Source of the DNA: CAWEHQ01 sp051001995
Lineage (GTDB): Bacteria > Actinomycetota > Thermoleophilia > Solirubrobacterales > Thermoleophilaceae
Reading direction: 5' to 3'
NCBI GenBank assembly: GCA_051001995.1
Contig: JBPCMT010000010.1
Location: 1-6,641 of the forward strand
DNA length: 6,641 nt
The translations under genes were made by a program, and so were the position numbers. Positions 1 through 5,373 of the stretch are shown in pieces; within the stretch, counting starts at the first letter, position 1, and each line of letters starts with the position of its first letter. The notes under the pieces were generated by a model. The model saw only the letters and a list, made by a program, of their open reading frames with translations, did not search any database and had not been told where the DNA came from.

Positions 1-277
1 TCTTTGTGAGATCAGGGAGCGCCAGGCGGAGGGTGCCCCCGGGCCGCAGCACGCGTCGCAGCTCGGTGAGCACGGGCACCTGCAGGTCATAGTGGATCTC
101 GGGGAGGGCGTGGATGCTCACTACGTACTCGATGCTGTCGTCGTCGAGCGGGAGGCCTTTGAGGATGTCCGCCGGGAGGTCGATCCCGGGGCCGTCCTTA
201 ATATCGGTATTGATCCATCCGGGCTCGCCTTCCGCGCCGCAGCCCCAGTTGAGGCGCCTGATCTGCGTCTCGACCAC
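1..277 (-). CDS. Class I SAM-dependent methyltransferase, N-terminal part (runs off left edge)
   Basis: Reading the minus strand from about 277 down to 1 gives 92 codons with no stop. The fragment contains a glycine-rich SAM-binding motif I, LNWGCG (residues 9-14), followed by EPGWINTD, whose aspartate (D25) would bind the SAM ribose. Next come LPLDDDSIEYVVSIHALPEI, the motif IV region, and ELRRVLRPGGTLRLALPDL, the typical post-motif turn of methyltransferase type 11/25 proteins. The family transfers methyl groups from SAM; in glycan clusters such enzymes often methylate sugars, but the acceptor cannot be told here. The C-terminal part lies outside the window. The start is uncertain: GTG at 277 has an AGG 9 nt upstream and sits close to motif I, as is usual in the family, while in-frame GTG codons at 316 and 391 are alternatives with no visible ribosome binding site. 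The frame stays open further upstream, which is common at this GC content. The gene is divergent from the glycosyltransferase operon. The family call is firm; the start and the role are not. Confidence 0.82.
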   Translation of the reverse strand, partial: MVETQIRRLNWGCGAEGEPGWINTDIKDGPGIDLPADILKGLPLDDDSIEYVVSIHALPEIHYDLQVPVLTELRRVLRPGGTLRLALPDLTK

Positions 278-452
278 GGGATAGAACCTAGCCGACGCCG
301 CTTCGCGGTCGAGCACCCGCGTCGGGAGGGGTCCACGACGAGCCCGACCGAGAGGCCGGAGCCCGCGGCCCGCGTTCCACCGCCGGGGCACGTCGGACCG
401 CGAACCGGAGTCGCCGCCCGCGCCACCGGCGCGAGCGGCGAAACGGGGCGGT

Positions 453-488
453 CGAGCTTGACCGGTTGGACGGGTCTGTCTAAGCTCG
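453..488. repeat. 7-bp inverted repeat framing the promoter candidate (possible operator)
   Basis: CGAGCTT at 453-459 and AAGCTCG at 482-488 are exact reverse complements separated by 22 bp. The left arm overlaps the -35 hexamer and the right arm overlaps the -10 hexamer of the candidate promoter. A palindromic ACCGGT (461-466) lies just inside the left arm. The placement would suit a dimeric repressor site. Arms of 7 bp can arise by chance, so this is a suggestion only. Confidence 0.3.
458..486 (+). promoter_or_regulatory. Candidate housekeeping-sigma promoter for the glycosyltransferase operon
   Basis: TTGACC at 458-463 matches the -35 consensus at five of six positions. After a 17-bp spacer comes TAAGCT at 481-486, which fits the actinobacterial -10 pattern TANNNT. 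This predicts transcription starting around 492-494, with a 5' leader of about 160 nt to GTG 652 or about 235 nt to GTG 727. It is the best-spaced match I found on the plus strand in the divergent gap. No promoter-like sequence is needed further downstream because the later genes overlap or abut. Confidence 0.45.
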
Positions 489-714
489 GTGGCAGCGTGA
501 CGAAGGACCGGGAGCGGCGTGTGATACGGCGGCCGCCGAAGGTGCAGCAAGTCGAGCGCTAGAAACGGCTGTCGACGGCCGAGCACAGGCGTACCCAGGG
601 CGCCGTAAGCGGCCCTCAGTCTATGGTCACGGAGACACTCAACGAGCAGCGGTGGCCCGGTTCGACGAGACCGTGCGTGCGCGGGGAGTTCATCTGGTCA
701 GCCTGTCCATCCGC

Positions 715-720
715 GGGGGG
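715..720 (+). promoter_or_regulatory. Shine-Dalgarno-like G run favouring the GTG start at 727
   Basis: A run of six G residues lies 6 nt upstream of the GTG at 727, which fits the spacing of a ribosome binding site although it is not a canonical AGGAGG. The alternative in-frame GTG at 652 has only scattered purines in front of it (GGAGA at 631-635 is 16 nt away). This is the main reason for preferring 727. Confidence 0.35.
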
Positions 721-726
721 CGGCCG

Positions 727-3237
727 GTGAACGCTGACGGGCGCGGTGCGGTCGTCGTGCTCGGCATGATGACCAAGATGCCGGTCGCGGGGGTCGTCTG
801 GCAGACGCTTCACTACCTGCTCGGCTTCGAGCGGCTCGGCTACGACGCGTACTACGTCGAGACGCACGGCCGCACGCCCTCGATGCTGATGGTCCGGGAG
901 GACGACGACGGCGCGGCGCACGCGGCATCGTTCATCGCCTCGCTGATGCGTCGCTTCGGGCTCGGCGACCGGTGGGCGTTTCGCGCGGTCTACGAGGACG
1001 ACCGGTGCTTTGGGCTCAGCGAGCGCGAGCTCGAGCGCTTGTACGGCTCGGCAGCGCTGCTGATCAACCTCCACGGCGGCACGGCACCGCTCCCCGAGCT
1101 GTCGGCGACCGACCGGCTCGTATATGTCGAGACCGACCCCGTGCAGCCGCAGATCGAGCTCGCAGACGGGCTCGAGGCGACGATCGAGTTTCTCGAGCCG
1201 CACTGCGCGTTCTTCACGTTCGCCGAGAACTATGGCGCGCCGGATTGCGCGCTGCCCGTCTCCGATCGCTTCAACTTCGAGCCGACGCGCCAGCCGATCG
1301 TCCCGGAGCTCTGGGACGCAGCGCCCGAGCCCGCCCACGACCGCTTCACGACGATCGGCAACTGGCGCCAGCACTGGCGTGATGTCTCGATCGCGGGTGA
1401 GGCCTACACCTGGAGCAAGCACCACGAGTTTGAGAAGTTTCTCGACCTCCCGGCCCGGCTCGGGCCGCGCTTCGAGCTCGGGCTGAGCTCGTACGAGGCC
1501 GAGGACCGCGAGCTGCTCGAGCGGCGCGGGTGGCGGGTCGAGGAGGCGCTCGACTTCTCGACCGACCTGCACCGTTATCGCGACTACATCGCCGGCTCAT
1601 ACGGGGAGTTCACCGTCGCCAAGGACCAGAACGTGCGCCTTCGAACCGGCTGGTTCAGCGATCGCAGCGCGACCTACCTGGCAGCCGGCCGACCCGTGAT
1701 CACCCAGGACACGGGCTTCGGCTGCGTGCTGCCGGTGGGCGAGGGGCTGTTCGGCTTCGACTCGCTGGACGAGGTGGTCGACGCGGTCGAGCGCATCGAC
1801 CGCGAGCCGCAGCGCCATCGGGTGGCGGCGCGCGACATCGCCCGCGAGCTGTTCGCGCCCGAGGTCGTCATCGGCGCGATGCTCGATCACCTCGGGATGC
1901 CGTCCGGGCCGCGTTCGAAGGTGGCGGCGGCGCCGCGGAGGCCGTTCCCGTTCGACATGTCGCTGACGCCGACCTCGCGGCGGCCGGTCGAGCTTCCAGG
2001 GGCGACGGTCGAGACCGTGCTCGCCACCCCGGCGGCCGCGCAACCGGCGCCCTCGGTCGCGATCGGCGAGCTGGCATCGATCGTCGTCGTCTCCTATGAG
2101 AGCCTGGTCTTCACGCGGCTCTGCCTCGAGACGGTGCTCGCGAACACTGACGACCGCCGCTTCGAGCTGATTGTCGTCGACAACGGCTCGACCGACGGCA
2201 GTCGCGAGTACCTCGTCCAGTTAGCCGAGCGCGACGAGCGCGTGTGGGTGATCGCCAACAGCACCAACGCCGGCTTCCCAGCGGCCTGCAACCAGGGCTT
2301 GGCGGTCGCAACCGGCGATGCGCTGGTGCTGCTCAACAGCGACGCGATGGTCGCGCCCGGCTGGCTCGACGCGCTGCTGGCCCGACTTGACGGCCCGGCG
2401 GTCGGCCTCGTCGGACCGGTCACGAACCGGACCGGCAACGAGGCCCAGGTGCCGACGCAGTACGAGACGTGGGGCGACTTCCTGCGCGAGGCGCGCCGCC
2501 GCGCCGCCGCGCGCCGCGGCGAGAGCTTCGCGATAGAGACGCTGACGATGTTCTGCGTCGCAATGCGGCGCGACGTCCACGAGCGGCTGGGCCCGCTCGA
2601 CGCGACCTACGGCGTCGGCACGCTCGAGGACGACGACTACTCGATGCGTGCACGGCGCGCCGGATACGAGCTGCTGTGCGCGGAAGACGTGCTCGTGCAC
2701 CACTTCGGCGAGGCGTCCTTCGGCAAACTCTACGGAAGCGGCGAGTACGGGCGCATCATCGGGCGCAACCGCGAGCGCTTCGAGCGGAAGTGGGGTGAGC
2801 CGTGGGTGCCCTACTCGCGGCGCAGGGACGACGCCTACGCGAGGCTTATCGAGCGCGTCCGCGAGCGTGTGGTCGAGACGGTCCCGCGCGACTCGACCGT
2901 GCTCGTCGTCAGCAGCGGCGACGAGCAGTTGCTCGAGCTCGAGGGCATCCGCGGCTGGCATTTCCCGCGAATGCCGAATGGCCTCTACGCGGGCCACCAC
3001 CCGGCCGACAGCGCCGACGCGATCCGCCGGCTCAACGAGCTGCGCTCGCTCGGCGCTTCGCACATCCTCTTTCCGCGACCGGCCTTCTGGTGGCTCGAGT
3101 TCTACACCGAGCTCGGGCGCGAGCTCGAGCACCTGCACACCCCCGTCCTGCGCGACGAGTGCTGCGCGCTTTTCGCGCTCGCCCCGCCCGGCGACGGCGA
3201 GCTCGCTCCCGCCGAGAGCGAAGAGCTGGCCCGATGA
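727..3237 (+). CDS. Dual-domain glycosyltransferase: GT-B-like domain + GT2 domain + C-terminal accessory module
   Basis: The protein has 836 residues from GTG 727 (861 from GTG 652); numbering here is from 727. Three parts are visible. Residues 1 to about 410 begin with VVVLGMMTKMPVAGVVWQTL and contain FTVAKDQNVRLRTGWFSDRS and YLAAGRPVITQDTGFG, the donor-site layout of GT-B-like glycosyltransferases. Residues about 449-685 are a GT2 (GT-A) domain with SIVVVSYES, VVDNGSTDGS (D485), the metal-binding NSD (537-539) and the acceptor-side motif EDDDYSMRARRAGY (634 onward), resembling WbbL-type rhamnosyltransferases. Residues 701 to about 818 are the accessory module that recurs in the next gene. 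A low-complexity P/A/R-rich linker (about 411-448) joins the two catalytic parts. No signal peptide or membrane span is evident, so it is probably cytosolic or membrane-associated, transferring sugars from nucleotide-sugar donors onto a growing glycan. Both catalytic domains look intact. It is the first gene of the operon, and its stop overlaps the next start. The sugars are unknown. Confidence 0.88.
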   Translation: MNADGRGAVVVLGMMTKMPVAGVVWQTLHYLLGFERLGYDAYYVETHGRTPSMLMVREDDDGAAHAASFIASLMRRFGLGDRWAFRAVYEDDRCFGLSERELERLYGSAALLINLHGGTAPLPELSATDRLVYVETDPVQPQIELADGLEATIEFLEPHCAFFTFAENYGAPDCALPVSDRFNFEPTRQPIVPELWDAAPEPAHDRFTTIGNWRQHWRDVSIAGEAYTWSKHHEFEKFLDLPARLGPRFELGLSSYEAEDRELLERRGWRVEEALDFSTDLHRYRDYIAGSYGEFTVAKDQNVRLRTGWFSDRSATYLAAGRPVITQDTGFGCVLPVGEGLFGFDSLDEVVDAVERIDREPQRHRVAARDIARELFAPEVVIGAMLDHLGMPSGPRSKVAAAPRRPFPFDMSLTPTSRRPVELPGATVETVLATPAAAQPAPSVAIGELASIVVVSYESLVFTRLCLETVLANTDDRRFELIVVDNGSTDGSREYLVQLAERDERVWVIANSTNAGFPAACNQGLAVATGDALVLLNSDAMVAPGWLDALLARLDGPAVGLVGPVTNRTGNEAQVPTQYETWGDFLREARRRAAARRGESFAIETLTMFCVAMRRDVHERLGPLDATYGVGTLEDDDYSMRARRAGYELLCAEDVLVHHFGEASFGKLYGSGEYGRIIGRNRERFERKWGEPWVPYSRRRDDAYARLIERVRERVVETVPRDSTVLVVSSGDEQLLELEGIRGWHFPRMPNGLYAGHHPADSADAIRRLNELRSLGASHILFPRPAFWWLEFYTELGRELEHLHTPVLRDECCALFALAPPGDGELAPAESEELAR
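2827..3180 (+). repeat. Accessory module, copy 1 (C-terminus of the fused glycosyltransferase)
   Basis: This stretch encodes the tail after the GT2 domain: an arginine-rich helix (ARLIERVRERV), a beta strand TVLVVSSGDEQLLELEG, GWHFP, LYAGHHPADSADAI, LRSLGASHILFP, WWLEFYTEL and a closing strand ending in ALFAL. The alternation of strands and helices suggests a small Rossmann-like alpha/beta fold. In a hand alignment over 100 ungapped positions with copy 2 in the next gene, 52 residues are identical. No catalytic signature is recognised. Confidence 0.75.
3220..3225 (+). promoter_or_regulatory. Ribosome binding site for the module protein
   Basis: GAAGAG lies 8 nt before ATG 3234, inside the end of the upstream gene. 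With the ATGA stop/start overlap, it supports this start and translational coupling. Confidence 0.45.
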
Positions 3238-4034
3238 GCGCAGCGCGCGGGCCCGCGGCCCCGACGGCGGCGAAGCGGCCTGCGCACGGCGACTATCACG
3301 CGCTCGTCGAGCGCGTCCGCGAGCGCGTCCGCGAGAGCGTGCCGGTGGGCGCGCGCGTGCTCGTGATCAGCCGCGGCGACGCGGCCCTGTTGCGCCTCGA
3401 GGGGCGCGAGGCGGGCCACTTCCCGCAGTCGAAGACCGTTCTCTACGCCGGCTACCACCCGGCGGACGGAGCCGACGCGGCGGCGCACCTGACGGAGCTG
3501 CGCGCCCGCGGGGCCGAGTACCTCGTGATCCCGGCGACGGGTCTCTGGTGGCTCGACCACTACGACGAGCTGCGCCTGCAGCTCGAGCGCGACTGCCGCC
3601 TGGTCGCCGACTACCCCGCGACCGGCCGGATCTATGCGCTCGCGGCGGAGGCTAATCGCGAGCCGCGGACCGACGAGCAGCTCGCGGCCGCCGGTGCCGC
3701 GCCTCAGGTCGCCGCACTGATCGAAGCGCTGCTGCCCGATAGCAGCGGAGTGGTCCTGGTCGGGGCGGCCGCCGCAGCGGTCGACGTCGGGGAGCGGCCG
3801 CACTGGGTGCTCGGGCCGGCCGACGCCTGCTCCGACTCCGAGGGGCCGATCGCCGAGGTCGTCGAGCGGGCCGTCGCGGCACGCTCCCAGGGAGCGCGCT
3901 ACGTCGTGCTGATCGATCCCGACCGGCCGTGCGACCGGCTCGACGGCGGCCTGCGGCGCGAGCTCGCCCGTTTCGCGCGGCCGCTCTGCCGCCAGCGGCT
4001 GGTGCAGGTCTTCGAGCTCGGCGCCGAGGGCTGA
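3234..4034 (+). CDS. Protein made of glycosyltransferase-associated accessory modules (unknown function)
   Basis: The protein has 266 residues from ATG 3234. The start is set by the ATGA overlap with the upstream stop and by GAAGAG 8 nt before it. After a short A/P/R-rich leader (1-18), residues 19-136 form a clear homologue of the tail of the upstream glycosyltransferase: LVERVRERVRESV, VLVISRGDAALLRLEG, HFP, LYAGYHPADGADA, LRARGAEYLVIP, WWLDHYDEL and IYAL. A linker follows (137-156). Residues about 157-263 then repeat the same strand/helix layout in degenerate form (ALIEALLP, VVLVG, SQGARYVVLIDP, LRRELARF, VFEL) without the HFP, HPAD and WW signatures. There is no catalytic motif, signal peptide or membrane segment. 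Being sandwiched between two glycosyltransferase genes and sharing a domain with one suggests a partner or scaffold for the assembly machinery, or a binder of a shared substrate; that is inference. It is a conserved-looking protein that I cannot name. Confidence 0.82.
   Translation: MSAARGPAAPTAAKRPAHGDYHALVERVRERVRESVPVGARVLVISRGDAALLRLEGREAGHFPQSKTVLYAGYHPADGADAAAHLTELRARGAEYLVIPATGLWWLDHYDELRLQLERDCRLVADYPATGRIYALAAEANREPRTDEQLAAAGAAPQVAALIEALLPDSSGVVLVGAAAAAVDVGERPHWVLGPADACSDSEGPIAEVVERAVAARSQGARYVVLIDPDRPCDRLDGGLRRELARFARPLCRQRLVQVFELGAEG
3288..3641 (+). repeat. Accessory module, copy 2 (first half of the module protein)
   Basis: This copy encodes residues 19-136 of the module protein. 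It keeps all signature blocks of copy 1 (GD..LL.LEG, HFP, LYAG.HPAD.ADA, LR..GA, WWL..Y.EL), with about half of the residues identical. A 19-nt stretch is also identical in DNA between the copies (2849-2867 and 3307-3325), lying in the RVRER helix. Confidence 0.75.
3311..3334 (+). repeat. Perfect 12-bp tandem duplication inside the module gene
   Basis: GCGCGTCCGCGA occurs twice back to back (3311-3322 and 3323-3334), encoding the RVRERVRE helix. The length is a multiple of three, so gain or loss of a unit would keep the frame. The arginine/valine/glutamate bias of the helix alone may explain it. Confidence 0.6.
3702..4019 (+). repeat. Accessory module, degenerate copy 3 (second half of the module protein)
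   Basis: Residues about 157-262 follow the same order of elements as copies 1 and 2: an N-terminal helix, a VVLVG strand, a helix before SQGARYVVLIDP (compare ARGAEYLVIP), an LRRELARF helix (compare LRLQLERD) and a closing VFEL strand. The HFP, YAG.HPAD and WW residues are gone, so the relationship rests on layout and a few anchor residues. Confidence 0.45.
4026..4030 (+). promoter_or_regulatory. Ribosome binding site for the GT4 glycosyltransferase
   Basis: GAGGG at 4026-4030 lies 5 nt before GTG 4036 and within the last codons of the preceding gene. It supports the GTG as the start. Confidence 0.5.
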
Positions 4035-4035
4035 C

Positions 4036-5373
4036 GTGGCGCGCAAGGTCCTCTACGTCTGCCACAACCACCCGAGGGTGCGCGCTGGCGGGGCGGAGAC
4101 CTACGCCCACGAGCTGCACCTCGCGATGCGGTCGCAGCCCGTATGGGAGCCGACGTTCCTCGCCAAGAGCGGTCCCCCGCTCTCGCGCTCCGGACGTACC
4201 CACGAGGGGGCCTATGTGAGTCCCGTGGACGGCGCCGATGCGGAGTACTTCCTCTACGCCGACGGCTATGACTTCGACTGGCTCTACGGCACGATGCGCC
4301 ACAGCAAGGAGCTCTACACGCGCCACCTGCGCGAGTTCCTGCTCGCGCTCGAGCCCGACGTCGTCCACTTCCAGCACACGCTCTTCATCGGCTACGACGC
4401 GATCCGCGAGACGCGGCGGACCCTCCCGGGCGTGCCGATCGTCTACACGCTGCACGAGTTCCTGCCGATCTGCCACAACAAGGGCCAGATGGTGCGGACC
4501 ATGGACGGCGAACTGTGCGCCGAGGAGTCACCGCGCCGCTGCAGCGAATGCTTCCCGGAGTTCTCGCCGCCGACGTTCCTGCTGCGCAAGCGCTTCATCC
4601 AGGCCCAGCTCGGGCTCGTCGATCTGTTCGTCGCGCCGAGCGCGATGCTGCTCGAGCGCTTCGTCGAGTGGGGGCTGCCGCGCGAGCGCATCCTGCTCGA
4701 GGAGTACGGGCGCCGCGCGCCGGTCGGCGGGCCCGCTCCCGAGCGCTCGCCGCCCCACGACCGGCTGGGGTTCTTCGGCCAGCTCAACCCGTACAAGGGC
4801 ATCGACGTGCTGCTCGCGGCGATGGCCGAACTCGCCGGCGACGCCTCGCCCGCCGCGGCTCGGGACCGCGGTGACGGTGCTGAGGCACGCCTCACGCGGC
4901 CGCAGCTGCGTGTCCACGGCGCCAACCTCGACCTCCAGGAGCACGGATTCCGCGACCGTGTCGGCCAGCTGCTCGCACAGGCCGGCGACCACGTGAGCTC
5001 GCTAGGCGCCTACGGGCCCAAGCAGCTCGACGAGCTGATGGCGGCGGTCGACTGGGTCGTCGTGCCGTCGACCTGGTGGGAGAACTCGCCGCTCGTGATC
5101 CAGGAGGCGTTCGCGCACGGGCGGCCGGTCATCTGCAGCGACATCGGCGGGATGGCGGAGAAGGTCGCGCACGAGCGGAACGGCCTCCACTTTCGTAGCG
5201 GCGACGCGCGCAGCCTGGCCGCGACGATCCGGCGCGCCGTCGAGACGCCCGGCCTCTGGGAGCACCTGCGCGCCGGCATCCCGCCGGTTCACTCGCTCGA
5301 CGAGCACGTCGCCGTGCTCGCCAACGCTTACGAGCGGCTGATCGAGCAGCGCCGGGCAGAGCTGGCGGCGTGA
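4036..5373 (+). CDS. Glycosyltransferase family 4 (GT-B fold)
   Basis: The protein has 445 residues from GTG 4036, one base after the preceding stop and 5 nt after GAGGG. Its length is slightly above the usual 350-400 for the family. The N-terminal domain opens with KVLYVCHNHPRVRAGGAETY, the glycine-rich acceptor-side loop of GT4 enzymes, and includes PDVVHFQHT and VYTLHEFLPIC. The C-terminal donor domain has LGFFGQLNPYKGIDVLL (about 245-261) and ends with the E-x7-E motif WWENSPLVIQEAFAHGRPVI, glutamates at 349 and 357, which contacts the nucleotide-sugar. Between the domains sits a cysteine cluster (C146, C161, C169, C172) of the C-x2-C type seen in a subset of GT4 proteins, possibly structural or metal-binding. 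A stretch rich in alanine and arginine around 268-285 looks like a variable insertion. A retaining transferase acting in the cytosol on a lipid-linked glycan is expected; donor and acceptor are unknown. The stop codon shares one base with the next start (TGATG). Confidence 0.9.
   Translation: MARKVLYVCHNHPRVRAGGAETYAHELHLAMRSQPVWEPTFLAKSGPPLSRSGRTHEGAYVSPVDGADAEYFLYADGYDFDWLYGTMRHSKELYTRHLREFLLALEPDVVHFQHTLFIGYDAIRETRRTLPGVPIVYTLHEFLPICHNKGQMVRTMDGELCAEESPRRCSECFPEFSPPTFLLRKRFIQAQLGLVDLFVAPSAMLLERFVEWGLPRERILLEEYGRRAPVGGPAPERSPPHDRLGFFGQLNPYKGIDVLLAAMAELAGDASPAAARDRGDGAEARLTRPQLRVHGANLDLQEHGFRDRVGQLLAQAGDHVSSLGAYGPKQLDELMAAVDWVVVPSTWWENSPLVIQEAFAHGRPVICSDIGGMAEKVAHERNGLHFRSGDARSLAATIRRAVETPGLWEHLRAGIPPVHSLDEHVAVLANAYERLIEQRRAELAA

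Larger units (their letters stand above)
278..726. other. Divergent intergenic region between methyltransferase and glycosyltransferase operon
   Basis: This stretch of about 450 bp lies between the minus-strand methyltransferase and the plus-strand glycosyltransferase. Open frames cross it on both strands, but none gives a recognisable protein motif, and third-position G/C is weaker in the 440-640 part than inside the neighbouring genes. It should hold the promoters for both directions. One good plus-strand promoter candidate is visible at 458-486. For the minus strand I see only a weak match, TTGCTG (550-545) with TATCAC (526-521) and an 18-bp spacer. If the true starts are GTG 391 (methyltransferase) and GTG 652 (glycosyltransferase), the non-coding part shrinks to about 260 bp. 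Confidence 0.6.

Noticed and set aside
521..550. Minus-strand promoter TTGCTG - 18 bp - TATCAC for the methyltransferase
   Set aside because: Each hexamer matches only part of the consensus and the implied leader is over 200 nt; it is too weak to list as a feature.
92..562. Plus-strand open frame of 156 codons across the left part of the window
   Set aside because: It runs antisense to the clear methyltransferase frame, has no recognisable motif and a low-complexity R/P/E-rich composition.
597..616. Small hairpin (GCCG-TAAG-CGGC within AGGGC...GCCCT) in the divergent gap as a terminator
   Set aside because: The stems are only 4-5 bp and mutually incompatible, there is no T tract, and no gene ends towards it.
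652..726. GTG 652 as the start of the fused glycosyltransferase
   Set aside because: It is possible but less likely: the extra 25 residues show no motif, GTG 652 lacks a well-spaced ribosome binding site, and the recognisable domain starts just after GTG 727.
616..1572. Minus-strand open frame of 318 codons opposite the start of the fused glycosyltransferase
   Set aside because: Long antisense frames are common at this GC content. The translation is V/R/E/L-rich without domain motifs, while the plus strand has clear family motifs.
2221..3138. Minus-strand open frame of 305 codons opposite the GT2 domain and accessory module
   Set aside because: Same reasoning: it is a mirror frame of a well-supported gene, with no start signal or recognised domain.
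2802..3233. Upstream extension of the module gene frame to an ATG at 2802
   Set aside because: The extension overlaps the real C-terminal module of the upstream protein in another frame and is arginine/alanine-rich noise; ATG 3234 has a ribosome binding site and the typical ATGA overlap.
3102..4046. Minus-strand open frame of 314 codons opposite the module gene
   Set aside because: It lies antisense to a gene whose homology to the upstream tail fixes the plus-strand frame; its protein is unremarkable and arginine-rich.
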